This document shows positions 23,601-35,639 of a DNA stretch of 64,000 bases, piece by piece. The notes under the pieces were generated by a model, which was not told the DNA's origin, did no database searches, and saw only the letters and a list, made by a program, of their open reading frames with translations. Source of the stretch: Solanum dulcamara (Eukaryota; Streptophyta; Magnoliopsida; Solanales; Solanaceae); NCBI RefSeq assembly GCF_947179165.1, contig NC_077242.1, positions 36,081,097 through 36,145,096 on the forward strand, in the 5' to 3' direction. Numbering within the stretch: position 1 is the first letter of the stretch; the number at the start of each line of letters is the position of its first letter. Both the position numbers and the translations under genes were made by a program.

Positions 23601-24556
23601 TCAAAGTGCTTCTGGGTAGTTTGATGCTGGGGCTCTCTAGGAATCTCTTCAAGTCCCATCAGTCTGGCAATTAAATTTGGCCAGTCTGGCTTCTCCTGCT
23701 GAACCTGCGGCGGGGAAGAATCAAAAGCGGTAACTTCTTGGGATTGAATTATGGAGGACTGGCTTGAACTTGTGAATGGGACATCCGATGATATAATCAT
23801 TTTCCTTCTACCAACACACGCCTTTTCAAAGGACGGCTCACTTGAGCTAGTGAATCTGGTGAAGGGGAGATGATCTGGAGATAATTCCACTTTGCTTGTT
23901 TCAAACCGAGACTTTTCTGAAGCAAAACTTGGTGGCAACAGATTTTGTTTAGCAAAGTTGTCTCTTATCACTTCCCTAAGCTCATCAAAACAATCCAGGG
24001 AAGCCCCATCAACAGAAAATCTTGGTTTCTGAAACTCACGCCTGTTTAACCTGTGTTCTGAAATCCTTTCAGACTTGGTTCTTTGAATGGATATTCCATC
24101 AAGTTCAGGCTTATCTTTCTGGTTCTTCTTCAACTTTGCCATATGTTTAGAAGCTTCTTGCAGCTTTCCTAGCATCACTAGTGATTCCTGTAAATCAAGG
24201 GCTCCTTTCAACAAATCTTTTGAGATATCATTGGAATGCCTTTCAAAGGTCATACCCTTGGACCATGAGTCTATCACTTGGTTCAGCTTTTGAGCTTCTC
24301 TGGACACCTCCATTAGCTGGACGGAAGATAACTGATCATCTGCCGTTCCTTTGTAAACTGTTTCTCTCCTTTCTACCTTGTCTGATGAACAAGACACATT
24401 CAAATGGTTGCATCTTCTTTGTTTTACAACATTTTTTTCCATTTGTGGATTGTCAATCTTAGATTTTCTGATTGTCTTACATTCCACAACACCTTTGGGA
24501 TCATCACATGTGACAAAGGATCTGTACACAGCTGATCTTAGACTGTCTGGAGGCAT
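20679..24556 (-). CDS. TRM-like DUF4378 protein, three coding exons
   Basis: Coding exons are complement(22466-24556), complement(22107-22251) and complement(20679-21325). The introns (22252-22465 and 21326-22106) have GT-AG ends and compatible phases (0, then 1), giving 960 residues plus TAG. ATG 24556 was chosen because MPPDSLRSAVYRSFVTCDDP is, as far as I recall, the conserved N-terminus of TRM23/24-like plant proteins and an in-frame stop lies upstream. Visible parts: residues about 112-140 DLLKGALDLQESLVMLGKLQ; about 295-306 LIARLMGLEEIP, the VARLMGLE-type motif; about 470-597 four 32-residue repeats; a basic linker; and from about residue 815 a DUF4378 region ending DIEKYLLAAFIDDLLIDFML with conserved tryptophans. 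The TRM family (TON1-recruiting motif) binds microtubule-associated TON1 complexes and influences cell shape; that role here is inferred from family only. No frame damage is seen, so it is probably functional. Confidence 0.88.
22766..23149 (-). repeat. In-frame 96-bp minisatellite (four 32-residue units) in the TRM-like gene
   Basis: Four consecutive units of 32 residues, each starting GEAP/T..SK and containing VL..EKQPNTK then ASSPGK. Consensus pieces: GEAPANSKT, QEKQPNTKI, ASSPGK. The unit length is exactly 96 bp, so copy changes keep the frame. The segment is rich in Lys, Pro and Ser, and is probably disordered. Confidence 0.9.
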
Positions 24557-25195
24557 GTCAAAATTTTCAGCTAGCGACTAAAAATCTGGAAAAAAGACAG
24601 TGATTAGAATTTACCGAATGTAGTCACATAAACTAGTAAATCTTGATGTAGACAGGCAGACGCACGTCTTTGTTAGCTTCAAGTCACTGAAGACAGAAGA
24701 AAATATTTTTAAAAAAAAAGTAGTTGCCGTCTATGACTAGACAAATATCAGATGTTTGTAAAGTCATTTCCTTTTTGAAATATATTCAGATCAGAAACAT
24801 TGTTCATTATTCCATAAATTAAAGAATACAAGCTGCAAGTAGGGGATCTTGCTTCACATTTCAATGACAAATCTACAAGAAACTCTCGTGTGAGAAAAAG
24901 AATTTTGATCCAAATGTTGTGGTACCTGGTTTGTTGCCTCTTGGAGGTAAAGGAAAATGACCCTTTGATCAAAACTTGATTCTTAAACCTCTCTCAATCC
25001 AAGTGCAAATGGAGGTAAAAGGAACAGACATGTATAAACAAATCACGAACACAATAACTGCTCCTCTTCCCTTATCTTAGTTAGGTCATATAAAGAATGA
25101 AGCCAGATCCCACATTCAAATTAGCTGGAGTTTCTACAATATAATGGCAATTACTTTAATCAATAAACAAAGATTCCAAGGTCCCTTTATATGGG
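24557..25195 (-). promoter_or_regulatory. Probable 5' UTR with intron and core promoter of the TRM-like gene
   Basis: Reading leftward, CAAACCAG followed by GTACC (donor at 24925) and TTTTTAG followed by TCGCTAG (acceptor end 24578) would define a 348-bp 5' UTR intron. The piece 24557-24577 would then precede the ATG. The upstream exon has an in-frame TAA near 24983-24985, supporting untranslated status. TATA-like candidates on the minus strand are CCCATATAAAGGG (25183-25195) and TTCTTTATATGA (about 25088-25100). This is inference from splice signals alone. Confidence 0.4.
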
Positions 25196-25566
25196 AGGAA
25201 GTTTTCCCCTCTTTGAAATTAAAGATTGAATTAGGAAAAGGGGAAGAGAGATTTAAATGTGGTAGTTGAAGAAAGATGGTGTATACATACATGTGAGTTA
25301 AGAAAAAGAAGTGGAGAGGTGAAGGGCGTTGGATCACAGACCTTGGAAAGACACCTACGCTACACTACACTACACTGCGTCTGTGCAGTTACTAACAAAG
25401 AGAAAGTGCCCGTGAATTTATTAAATTGGCTCCTTCCTCGTGCTTGCAACACATTATCCTGTGCTAGCAACTATTTTTGTTTTTCTTGAGGACGATTCTG
25501 TGCCCCAATTATTTATTTACTTTTTCAAAACCATTCTTTTGTTACCCTCTTGAGATTAGAGTTATA

Positions 25567-25853
25567 CAACCTCCATTCCATATGAAATAGACACTTTCAA
25601 TTTTATACGATGTTTAAATAATCATTAATATATTAGGAGATTTTATTATTTTGTTATTTATTTATATCAATGCAATATACATATAATGTAGAAATAGATA
25701 GTATTGAGAATTGTTTACATTCAAAAAATCATATTAATTTTAAGGGTAAAATAGAAAAAAATTAATTAATTTTATGTTAATTTAGTAAGTGATCAAATAA
25801 TATGAGACCAACATTTTTAATAAAATTCTCATCTAATATGGAACGGAGGTAAT
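25567..25853. mobile_element. Stowaway-like (Tc1/mariner) MITE
   Basis: About 287 bp with inverted ends ACCTCCATTCCATAT (left) and ATATGGAACGGAGGT (right), resembling the CTCCCTCCGTTCC ends of plant Stowaway elements. The interior is AT-rich and non-coding. TA dinucleotides flank both ends, but the exact duplication is blurred. Confidence 0.65.
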
Positions 25854-25854
25854 A

Positions 25855-25978
25855 CTATTCAGTAATTCTCATTTTCCTTTTTTTTTGCTTAACTTTTCGG
25901 TAGTCCCAAATATTACCTATTCAGTAATTCTAATTTTCCTTTTTTTTTTGCTTAACTTTTCGGTAGTCCCAAACATAT
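25855..25978. repeat. 62-bp tandem duplication
   Basis: Two adjacent copies beginning CTATTCAGTAATTCT and containing a T-run, then GCTTAACTTTTCGGTAGTCC; copies start at 25855 and 25917. Nearly identical, so probably recent. Confidence 0.85.
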
Positions 25979-26067
25979 TCACCCCATTAGTTTGTATTCA
26001 CACTGAATAGACATATTGAGGAGATAAATAACTAAACTAAGAAATTTTAAATTCTCAATCTTCAAAT

Positions 26068-26175
26068 ATCTGATCATAAATGATGAAAATGAGGAATCTC
26101 AATTATCTCACGATAATGTCTATCTGATCATAAATGGTGAAAATCAAGAATCTCAATTATCTCACGATAACGTCG
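26068..26175. repeat. 54-bp tandem duplication
   Basis: Two copies starting ATCTGATCATAAATG at 26068 and 26122, both running into CTCAATTATCTCACGATAA, with a few substitutions. Confidence 0.8.
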
Positions 26176-26225
26176 GTATAAAGCTCATCACTATAATGCA
26201 AGCAATTTTTTTGGAAATAAAATTG

Positions 26226-26792
26226 TTTGCAAAAAAATTTAAATAAAAAATAATAATAAATCATAAATAAATAAAATTTGAAGAAACATAACTTCATTGA
26301 TAAAAGATACGGGTACAAATCTGTTTATCTCTTGATTCTTCTTTCCTTAGATTTTCTCTATGATTTGAGGACCGTTAGTAGCGTATTTCTCGAAATAGGA
26401 TAATTTCGATTTGATCTCCATTGTTATTCGAGGGTTGTTAGTGGCGTATTTCTCGAACTACCCAGATGATTTGAACTCGTTCACCGTAAAAGAATTTGTG
26501 GATCTTCTTGAAGTATTTGATTATCAAGAAGAATCTGACATATTTTGATCTCTTTATGAATATTTCATGAATTTGTGAAATTTTTTAGATTACTTCTTTG
26601 AGAAAAACAATATATGATGTCTTCATAATCTCTTTATGAATACCCCAAGAATTTATGGGATATTTAAGATGCCAATATAATACTCTTTATATAGGCAAGA
26701 TTTAGGATATAGGGTAGAGTAGCCTTCGAGAAATCCTAACTGAAATAGGACTCGTCTTGTAAAGTCCTATAAAATTTTTAATGTTTACAAAT
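26226..26792 (-). mobile_element. LTR relic, related to element E, minus orientation
   Basis: On the minus strand it begins TGTAAACATTAAAAATTTTAT, close to the start of the element E LTR, with a TATA-like CCTATATAAAGAG about 100 bases downstream. The right flank at 26793 (AATGCCCCCAACTTTATTGC) matches the polypurine side of E (AATGCCCCTTGCTTCGAGGC). The left end is uncertain. Confidence 0.5.
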
Positions 26793-26957
26793 GCCCCCAA
26801 CTTTATTGCTTGTTGGAGTGTAAACTTGATGAAGCTCAAAGACGAGGCTTGAAGTACTCATTCTTCTACCTTTCAGATTTTGTGACTTCAGATTTGTATA
26901 TTTAATTTGTGAGACAATAGATGAATGACAGATTTGGTCCCACTAGGCGTGCCAATT
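26793..26957 (-). mobile_element. Collapsed interior of an E-related element
   Basis: Only about 165 bp: the polypurine-proximal part (CAAAGACGAGGCTTGAAGTA also near 30340) is joined to the primer-site end (minus strand AATTGGCACGCCTAGTGGG, compare AATTGGCACGCCTGATGGG at 44705-44720). The coding interior has been deleted. Confidence 0.55.
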
Positions 26958-27707
26958 TGTTTATTTCATAATATGATCCACTTTATTAAGCACAATATCA
27001 TCTCATCCTAGAGGCCCATTTGTGAGTGTCATGTGTCAAATGACATGGCATGCCAAGTCAAATAAAGAAGCCAATAGGATCATGCCATGTGTCAAAAGCC
27101 TATTAGCTAAAACTCATTATGTCATGTCACTTAAATTTGATTGGTCGGAGGAAAGTCTGTTCTTATTATAACTTCTCTATTCCACAACTATAGATAGGGG
27201 TCCTCATAATTCAAAAATCACATCAGAATTCTAACAAGAAGCCAGAGAGAGCTCGTGGTTCAAACGCACAGATTTTCTCTACAAGCTATAAGTCCGAGAA
27301 TTCAAGATCACGTTTATCAAGTTCAAGAACAACTCAAGACCAAGACCACAAGTTTAAAGAACAAGCCCAAAAGCCCTTGAATTCAAGTACAAGTCCAGAT
27401 TAAGTTTAAGAACAAGTGAAGATCAAGATCATCAAGTTCAAGAACAAGTGAAGATCAAGTTCATCAAATTCACAAATCAAGATCAAGACTAAAAGTCCTT
27501 GAATTCAAGTACAAGTCAAGATCAAAGTCATCAAGTTCAACAATATTCAAGAACAAGCTTATAAGCCCTTGAATTTATATTCAAAAAGACGAGTCGGAGG
27601 ATTCATAGAGATTATAACACTCATATTTTGAAATAAAATACTACGATTGTTGTGATATTTTCCAGTCTTGATTATTATTTTTCTTGACGCAAATTTTATT
27701 GTCTACA
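26958..27707 (+). mobile_element. E-related LTR in plus orientation, possibly solo
   Basis: Runs TGTTTATTTC to TTTTATTGTCTACA and is flanked by AATT on both sides. Read on the minus strand, its last 110 bp align with the terminal segment of the E LTR (AAAAATAATAATCAAG, TATCACAACAAT), so its orientation is opposite to E. A TATA-like ACTATAGATAGGGG lies at about 27190. At about 27300-27570 it holds degenerate repeats of AAGTTCAAGAACAAGTGAAG. Confidence 0.5.
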
Positions 27708-27783
27708 AATTCTAATTAATCTTTGGATTTTAGAGATTGTAGCGTGCTTCTCTTTCTCTCTTTTCTTGTATTAGTACTCTTAT

Positions 27784-28340
27784 GGCCCTGTTTGGACATG
27801 ATGTGAAATTAGATTGATTTGAAATTAAAATTTTGTTTGGATTTATAATTTAGATTTTTTAAGTTGTATTTAATCTCATAAACATAAAAAAAAAATCATA
27901 AGTTATGAGAACCATCAAAGTTTCCTCAATTATTATACACAATCTTACAAAAAATGAGCAAATCATAGTTCATAAACAAGATAATACAATATGCTAAGAC
28001 GTTGCATCAATAATTAATAAATGTTTATAATTCCTAATTTTCAAATAAGCTTAATCTTGAAAGATGCAATAGTTAACGATAGTAATAATTAACTATTCTT
28101 TAATATAATGATCAGTTCACATAGTATATGCAATCTCTTGAAGAAATACATTTTTTGTTATAAAATTTAAAATAATGAATTATCTTTGCAAAATATAATT
28201 TTAAAGGTCAAATTTTACATTTTACAAAAATCTAGAATCCTAATTTTCACTTTTTGGATGGTTTGGAATTTAAACATGATCTCAAATTATATGTTCAAAC
28301 ACTAATATGAAATTATAATTTTAAATCACATGGCCAAACG
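27784..28340. mobile_element. hAT-like MITE
   Basis: Left end GGCCCTGTTTGGACATGATG and right end CACATGGCCAAACG are imperfect inverted repeats of the GTTTGGCCATG type. The interior is non-coding and AT-rich. The target duplication is not clear. Confidence 0.55.
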
Positions 28341-29686
28341 AATAAGATAAAAGATGGAATGATTGATAATTGTGAACAGTCAAAAGCTTATTCAACTCTA
28401 TTTTATTGTCATTTTCTTTGGTACTCTTCGTTCAATTTCCACCGACATGCATGTAAGAGTCGGATTCAATTCTATTTACTTTTATCTGTTCATTATATTA
28501 AAAATATATATTATTTATATTTATCACTTAGTATCATATTAAGAAGAAAATATTTTTTATATATGTTTATTTTCAGCATTAATCTTTTTTTTTTCAAATC
28601 ATTTATCAAAACTAAAATTATATATCAACTAATATAAATATTATGATAGAAATATTTATATTAATCATTGTTTTTTAAGAAAAATGCAAAGTTCAAAATT
28701 AATGAGTGAAAGTGAACGAAATTATTGTTATTAATTTTGTAGCTGCTTAATTAATATCAAAGAAGAAAGCATATGAAGAATTATCAGATTAACGTGTTTG
28801 GCCAAACATAAAATATATTGAAATCAATACAAACTAGGTAGAGCATGATGTAATCGCAGTTAATTTCATACTTCATAAGAAGTACAAGGGACGGGCTGGG
28901 GACTGGAGAGGATAACAACAATAACATATTTTGTATAATTTTATAAGTGAAGTCTTGAAATGATGGGTGTGTATGCATATTTTACTCTTAACTTGTGCAA
29001 GTAGAGACCTAGTGGCGGAGCCACATATATTTACATTACTTCATCAGAAAATTATAATGTATAGATATGTATTTTCTTTTTTATATATATATTACATATT
29101 GACATTCTTTGACTTTTATATAATTTTACTTTTTTTTATATTTTGACACTCGTTAATTAAAATACAGAATCGGTCCTCGACTTAGAAGAAACATTATAAA
29201 AGTGACTCAACGACGATTTATTGTCACACCAAATATGCGGAATTATTTGAACTTGTTACCATTTGAATTGCTGTACTATGTGGACTTGTTTAATGTAAAC
29301 GCAACAGTTCCTTAGGTGGCCAAGCTATAAATGATTTAAATGAAGAAAGAAGGAAAAATGAAATACTAGACACGACACTAGTGGAAATTCCTTCAACTCC
29401 AACGTGGCTTGATAGAAAAAGAACCATTTACATTTATTCGGGCTTCCCAGTTTTCTCTACATGAGGCGTTGTTACAGGTGAATGATATATTTACTATTTA
29501 GTATAATAACTATAAGAGAACAACCATTTAGCTTAACGGACAAGATTCCAAGCAAACTCAGCAAAATTCCTAACCGTTTTCCTGTCATAAAGTAGTACGG
29601 AAATTCCAACTAAATTCTTAGAAAATCTATTTTGAGAATTTATATTTTATCTTAATTAGCTTGGACTATATCAACTATTTACCAAG
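28341..29686. other. Intergenic AT-rich sequence with one small repeat
   Basis: No supported gene; the frames at 28359-28637 and 28784-28978 are AT-rich and featureless. AGTGGCGGAGCCAC at 29011-29024 starts a roughly 180-bp segment resembling a widespread solanaceous MITE, ending near 29190 in a decayed counterpart. Confidence 0.45.
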
Positions 29687-30285
29687 CGTAAGCGATTAAG
29701 TTTTGTTCCTGAAAAATGACAATCAAAAAAGGAAAATAGCGACAAACAATGATATTTATATTCGAATATGTGCGAAGGTTACAATCTTTATAAAATCTTA
29801 ATAAAAAAAGATGTTATCCCCTGATACTCCTCTTCGCGATTATCAATTCAAGAGTCTTACTTTGTTCTTGATTTGATGAAATACTTGCGGCTCAACACTT
29901 GAAGATGAAGATTTCTTTGTATGTGGAAGACTTGTGAATCACCTTTGAAGAGCAGAGCTTTCTATGTATTTCTGTTCTTGTTCTTTCTTTTTCTCTTTCT
30001 TTCTGATATTATGTAGACCCCTTTATATAGGTGTGGGTTTTGGGGGTATTTTGGTCTTCAAGTAATTTTAGAAGACCTTGGGTTTGAAGAGCATGAGTTG
30101 GGCTCGTCTTGTTAGCTTAATAGACTGACCCAAATATAATTTAGACTTTATTTAAGTCATATAATTTTAACTTAAATATTGATCCAACCTTTTTAACCAA
30201 TAATTTGACTTGATCAATATATCATGAATTTAAGGACTAATCCAAAATTTAATATGGATTTATCAATAAAATTTTACTGTCTACA
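29687..30285 (-). mobile_element. 3' LTR of element E
   Basis: 599 bp; minus-strand start TGTAGACAGTAAAATTTTAT, TATA-like CCTATATAAAGGGG near 30022-30036, and end CTTAATCGCTTACG (the CA end mutated). It matches 44721-45385 throughout, including TTTTGGGGGTATTTTGGT and GACTGACCCAAATATAATTT. Confidence 0.8.
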
Positions 30286-30395
30286 AATGCCCCTTGCTTC
30301 GAGGCTTGTTGGGGGTACTCGACTTGTCGAACCTTCAAAGACAAGGCTTGAAGTATTGTTAAGTAAACGTTTTTTCGTAGGAAGCTTTTCAAAAC

Positions 30396-30690
30396 TTCCA
30401 TATGTGAGTCCAATGGAAATTTTCCATAATTTGGTCCAATAGAAACTCGTCATAATTTAGTTCTAACTGTAGTTTTTCCATAATTTGTAGGAACAATTTT
30501 TTTTTCTTCAAAATTTTCTATATTTGAATTCGATGGAATTTTCCATAATTTTATATTCCTATGGAATTTTCCATAACTTGATTCCTATGGAAACTTACCA
30601 TAAGTTGGTTCCTAGAAAAATTTACCATTACATGGTTTCAACTATGGTTTTTTCATATTTTGTAGGAACAAAAGTTATGAACTTTCGATA
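30396..30690. repeat. Degenerate repeat of about 27 bp
   Basis: Repeated ATTCCTATGGAATTTTCCAT-like units with CATAA-TTG spacers, in the 3' non-coding part of element E. Confidence 0.65.
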
Positions 30691-30819
30691 TCTATAAATA
30701 CCCATGCTCGTACGGTGGTTGATTGTTAATTTGCGCCATCGTCAAGCTCAATCGAATGCATCTCCATCAAGCAGTGTTTGTTTTTAATTTTTGTCACTTT
30801 TTTTTAACTCAGCACACCT

Positions 30820-31330
30820 GCGGTAGAAAATTCATATCTTATTGTAGAAATGTTGAAATCATGATCCATTTAATTTTTCGGAAACTACACTCACAGATCT
30901 ACAACATATCTGAAAATCCAAGCCAAATTCCTTATCAGTTGATGGGAATTAATTTTTTGAAATTTCTTATCAAATTTATCTTTTTTTTGTTCACAGCTTT
31001 ATGCAGTCTCACCAAAACGTTCATATCTTGGTGTAGGAGCATCCGAATGATGAGCGACTTGATTTTATAGAAACTAGACTTGAACGCGTACAACATATCC
31101 AAAAATCAAGGTAAAATATCTCATGAGTTTACCGAAATCAAATTTTGAATTTAGTCTTTAGATCTGACAAATTTATTTCCAGATATGTGGAGTCTTATCG
31201 AAACATCTGTATCTTGGTGTAGGAGCATCTGAATGGTAAGAGACTTGATTATATAGAAACCAGACTTCAAACTCTACAACATCTACAACATATCCAAAGA
31301 TCAAAGACAAATTCCTTATCAAAAGACTGA
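30820..31330. repeat. Three degenerate units of about 190 bp
   Basis: Units share CATATCTTGGTGTAGGAGCA (about 30831, 31021, 31209) and ACAACATATCCAAAAATC (about 30898, 31088, 31283). This repeat type occurs in other solanaceous LTR elements that I recognise. The frame 30723-31070 lies within it and is not a gene. Confidence 0.75.
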
Positions 31331-31689
31331 AATTAATTTTTTAAAGTTAGCGATACAATCGACTTTGGTATGACTTTGGACAACATTCATGAGTTCACTT
31401 CTCTGCATCTTTGCCGAAGAGCCGCATATTGATTTATGTATTGATTGAGACTTATGTCATCCCCTATGTGGAGATAAAACACAAAAGTTTTTAAGAAAAT
31501 AGGACTATATTCATCATGACAAGAGTGGAGTACATGACAAAAATTTTACCATGCCGATTTGAAGTTTCGTGCTATTGGCACTGTGAGACACATCACATCA
31601 TTTTTTTCCTTTTTTTTCTACAGTATTACAATGGACCTTAAACGGTCTCAATATCAGAACCAAAAAAATGTGAGGGGTAATCCATATTT

Positions 31690-32345
31690 TGGGAGAAACC
31701 ACTTGGTGCATCTTTATTTGTAGTTGCGGCATTGACGATGAAGCACACTTACTGCATCTTATTTTTTGTACTTGTGGCTTCAGTGGTGACGAATCACACT
31801 AGGTGCATCTTCTTTTGAAGTTTTGGATTTGATCATGAACCACACATGATGTATCTTCTTTTGCAATTTTGGATTTAAGGACAAACCACACTTGGTGCAT
31901 TTTTCTTTGTAATTGTTGCTTTGATAGCGACGAACCTCACTTGATGCATCTTATTTTGAAGTTGCGGCTTTATTAATGAACCACACTTAGTGTATATTCT
32001 TTTGTATTTGTGGGTTTGATGAGAATCACACTTACTACATCATTCTCTACAATTGTGGCTTTGATGGACACGAACCACACTTGGTGCATCTTCTTTTGGA
32101 GTTGCGGCTTTAGTGATGAACCACACTTAGTGCATCTTCTTCTATAGTTGCGGCTTTGAAGAAAACCACACTTAGTGTGTCTTTCTCTAAGTCACAACTT
32201 TGGGAATGAACCACACTTTGTGCCTCTTCCTCTACAGTTGTGGCTTTAGCGAAAACCACACTCAGTGCATCTTTCTTTAAGTTGCGATATTGATGATAAA
32301 CCAAACTTTATGTCTCTTCCTATGGAGTTTCGGCTTTGGAGAGAA
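31690..32345 (-). repeat. Array of about 14 units near 45 bp (15 codons)
   Basis: Units carry AACCACACTTGGTGCATCTT and a GTTGCGGCTTTGATG-like half. On the minus strand, 32304-32110 stays open and reads as 15-residue units (SVVFAKATTVEEEAQ, SVVHSQSCDLEKDTL, SVVFFKAATIEEDAL). This suggests the array once lay in a coding frame, or copies a multiple of three. Spacing elsewhere drifts between 42 and 51 bp. Confidence 0.8.
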
Positions 32346-32449
32346 AGATATTTTGGTGTAGTCTATCCTAGTTTCGGAGAGCAACTACTTGGCACATCAA
32401 CTTCACAAATAAGACTTCAAAATATGCCTCCATGCTCAAGTTAGAGGCT

Positions 32450-32915
32450 CGCTTATTGCTTGAATTTGATGAGTTTCATGACATGCATTTTAATCTTGTG
32501 CATGGAGGAGCATTTCAACTTGAAGACTTTTCTCGAATTTGATGAGCTTTGCAACTCAAGGATTTTGCTCGACTTTGAGGAGAATCACAATTTGCAGACT
32601 TAGCTAGAATTTGAGAAGTTTCATGACTTGAAGACTTATCTCAAAATTGACGAGCTTTGAAATTTGAAGACTTAGCTTGAATTTGAGAAGCTTCATGACT
32701 TGAAGATACAGCTAAAAATTGATGAGCTTTGAAATTTGAAGACTTTGATCATATTGGAGGAGCATTACGACTTGAAGGCTTATCTTGAATTTGAGAAGCT
32801 TCATGACTTGAAGACTTAGCTCAAATTTGATGAGCTTCATGACATGAAAATTTAGCTTGAATTTGATGAGCTTTATGACATGCATTTTAGGCTCGTGCAT
32901 TGAGGAGCATTTCAA
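32450..32915 (-). repeat. Array of 36-bp units (12 codons)
   Basis: Units like TTGAATTTGATGAGCTTCAT with GACTTGAAGACTTAG. The spacing is 36 bp (for example 32831 and 32867). The minus-strand frame 33023-32712 is open and reads as 12-residue units such as HVMKLIKFELSL. The array lies directly downstream of the gag piece. Confidence 0.8.
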
Positions 32916-33273
32916 CTTACATAAACTCTTCAATTTCAATTTCGGATGAAAGACTGTCCTCATCCTTAATATCATGTACATTTTCTTCATAAGGCTTATA
33001 GTTGAACAACTCTTGATCTCCATTTGTAGCCATACTCAGTTCCATATCATGAGCACGAGTTGCTAGTTCTTCAAACATTTTAGGTTTTATGCCTTGCAAT
33101 ATGTAATAAAGATCCCAATGTATACCTTGGATTCATATTTCGATCCCAAAAGTTTCACTAAGGCGATCTTTGCAGTTGAGGCTCAAGCTCCTTCAGAGAT
33201 TGATGAAGTCAATGGCTTGTGCATCCTTCCTTTAGAGGGCGTTAGTAAGCTCTATCATGCTTATAACACGCCT
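32916..33273 (-). pseudogene. gag of element E, downstream piece
   Basis: On the minus strand it continues gag after element D. VISMIELTNA at the junction is followed by SLSLNCKDRLSE and by [20 protein letters not shown] at 33102-33043, a segment I recognise in solanaceous gag polyproteins. Several stops precede the open part starting at 33099. The other half is at 43531-44700. Confidence 0.7.
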
Positions 33274-35362
33274 TGTGATAAAGGCGTGACGCGGCGATCG
33301 GAACCCCGAATGACTCCAATCAAGTCATCCTACATATCATACATTAACACATACAAGAAATAGTAAGCATCAACTCAAATAGACTAGAAGAAATTTGCGG
33401 AAGTACTATAGTCAAGTCAAAATGACAACATAAGCCAATACAAAAGACATCCAACAAGCCTCTACATAGACAATATGGGCGGGGGTTAAGGCAAGTTCCT
33501 AGCTCACCCTCAATGACAAATAGTCTTTGACATGAAAGAAACTCATAACCTCGCCCTCGATAAATAAGGACTCACCAATAGTGGAATATAGAAACTCAAC
33601 TCTAACCACGTGGTGGATGGATGTGATCATCAACCCTTACATTTTGATACAATGTAGGAAAAATATGCATTAGTACGTTTGAATATACTAAGTATGTGAG
33701 ATAAATGCATGGGCAAAAAAATAAGCACATGAGCAAAATGTACATAGGATACATGACCAATGTAATGAAGAGCATGAATAAGATTTAAAAGCATTTGAAT
33801 TCATATTAAAAGCATGTGGTCAATGCATCATAGGTCTCATAGTAAAACTTATATCATTTTGTATAACTTGTATGAGATAATACCTTTAGTCGACATCTAA
33901 GACCATGCGAGCTATAACATGGAATCTGATGATCCCCACATCGAGAAGGGGGAGGCTACCTTGTCAGGGTATACTCTGTCATGGTACTCAACTCAAATCA
34001 ACTGTACTATATGTGGATCCACTAGCTAGGCTATTACGGCAACCTACGGTGATAACATAGTCTGGGACCTTAGGTTGCTACTAGGATTTCCTTGGATAAC
34101 TAACTGCGTTATCGGACCGAATCCCACTTAAAATTTCTCTCGGTGCTTAGTCAATATATCAACGTAATTTATTAAAACATTAAGACATCATCATTAACAT
34201 CATCATAAAAATAATCATTAGAGTAGCTCATTAACTTTAGTGATTCATATAAATCCATAAACTTTGGTGAGAATTGTACTTATCACCATCTAAACATGAT
34301 TTGTATGAGAATTGTACTTATCACACCATAATAAATTTCTTGGATCATCATTATAACACTTATCATATCTCATATCCCATTCATAGTCAAACTCTTTATA
34401 AATAATACTTGAATAGTCATACTTGAAAGTAACATTGTGCATGAATCTTTGTAAACTAATTTAACATCATGCAATATAGTAATAATTCATGCTTAGATGA
34501 GAGTTTAAATCATAAAAGAAATGTAATTCATACACTTGAAAGAGTAGTCGATGAGAGGTAAGGATCAAATATGTAAAAGAAGTAGCAGAGGGAGAATTCT
34601 GGGTGATGGTGCATTGCTGGCGTACGTCCCTAGTCCTCAAACTTCAGAGACCAAGGCATGGCGCACTGCTGGTGCGCCACCCCAACCCCTAAACTACTAG
34701 GGTGTTGTCCTGGCGCGATGGTGGCACGTTGTCCTAGAGTTTCTCCAATAAATTTTCCAGATTTTCAGCATTTTTCAAATGGTATTTATCACCCACAATA
34801 AGATCCTATGCCCTAAATAGCAATATAATGATTATATGTGAAAGATCTATCAATTTTATGCAATTATTATAATTAGCTTACTAAAATAGATTTGAATTCA
34901 CAAAATACATCATAGTTCATGCAATTGAAACTTAAAATTTAGGAGATCAAATAAATTGAAATTCATGAAAAGTTTAGGGGATTCTTGGAGCTCCATGGGT
35001 GAAAGGCACCCATGGATGAAATTCACATGTACCTAATAAGAATTTTGAAGAAGCTTGAAGATTAATGGAGAATTTGAGAGAATCCTTGTTTGGTCTTCAA
35101 TGGAGGTCTTGAGAGCCTTTTTGTAGAGAGAGAATTTTATGATGGGTGAACTGTGAATGAATGAGGAGAATTTATAGCTTTAGGGATTAAATAGGTTAGG
35201 AATCTAGTCCCAAAACTATCTAGGTTCATTCTCTACTTAAAATAGGAAAAAGTCTATAATACCCTTAATTAAAATCACCCTTGACCCGTCAATGAATCCA
35301 CCAAGGCTAATTAATTACCCTATTATATCATACTCTAACTTTCACATACCCGGGCTATTACA
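33274..35362 (-). mobile_element. 3' LTR of element D
   Basis: 2089 bp; minus-strand start TGTAATAGCCCGGGTATG. The far end (33274-33310) is altered, with GTGACGCGGCGATCGG replacing the family terminus TCATGACCC. It has a U3 dyad block near 34610-34740 (GGCGCACTGCTGGTGCGCC). It aligns with the 5' LTR once the MITE there is removed. Confidence 0.8.
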
Positions 35363-35378
35363 ATATATCCCCCTTGGG
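35363..35378 (-). other. Polypurine tract of element D
   Basis: On the minus strand, CCAAGGGGGATATAT ends at the 3' LTR start. Confidence 0.65.
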
Positions 35379-35639
35379 AACATTCTTCCTCAAATGAGAT
35401 AGGAGCTAGCTTGAGTAGAATAGAGTCATAATGCAATAGCCCAACATGAATATAACAATGCAACTTCTAAACATCAACATTATTCAAATATCATATTCAT
35501 GGTATGCATGCATTTGTCATGACACAGAGAAGTCAAAACATAGGAGTTTGGAGGATTTGAGTATAGATGACTAAGTACCTTAGGATTGATCGAAAGGAAA
35601 GAGGTAAGGATATCATTTCCTCATGTCCGCTTCCGCTTC

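Noticed and set aside
24748..24972. Extra N-terminal coding exon for the TRM-like gene
   Set aside because: Joining it at the GT-AG signals gives an in-frame stop or no start codon, so it is better read as 5' UTR.
30723..31070. 115-codon open frame
   Set aside because: It overlaps a 190-bp tandem repeat in element E and has no recognisable protein features.
31690..32915. CRISPR-like regular repeats
   Set aside because: The units are contiguous degenerate tandem copies without unique spacers, in a plant retroelement.
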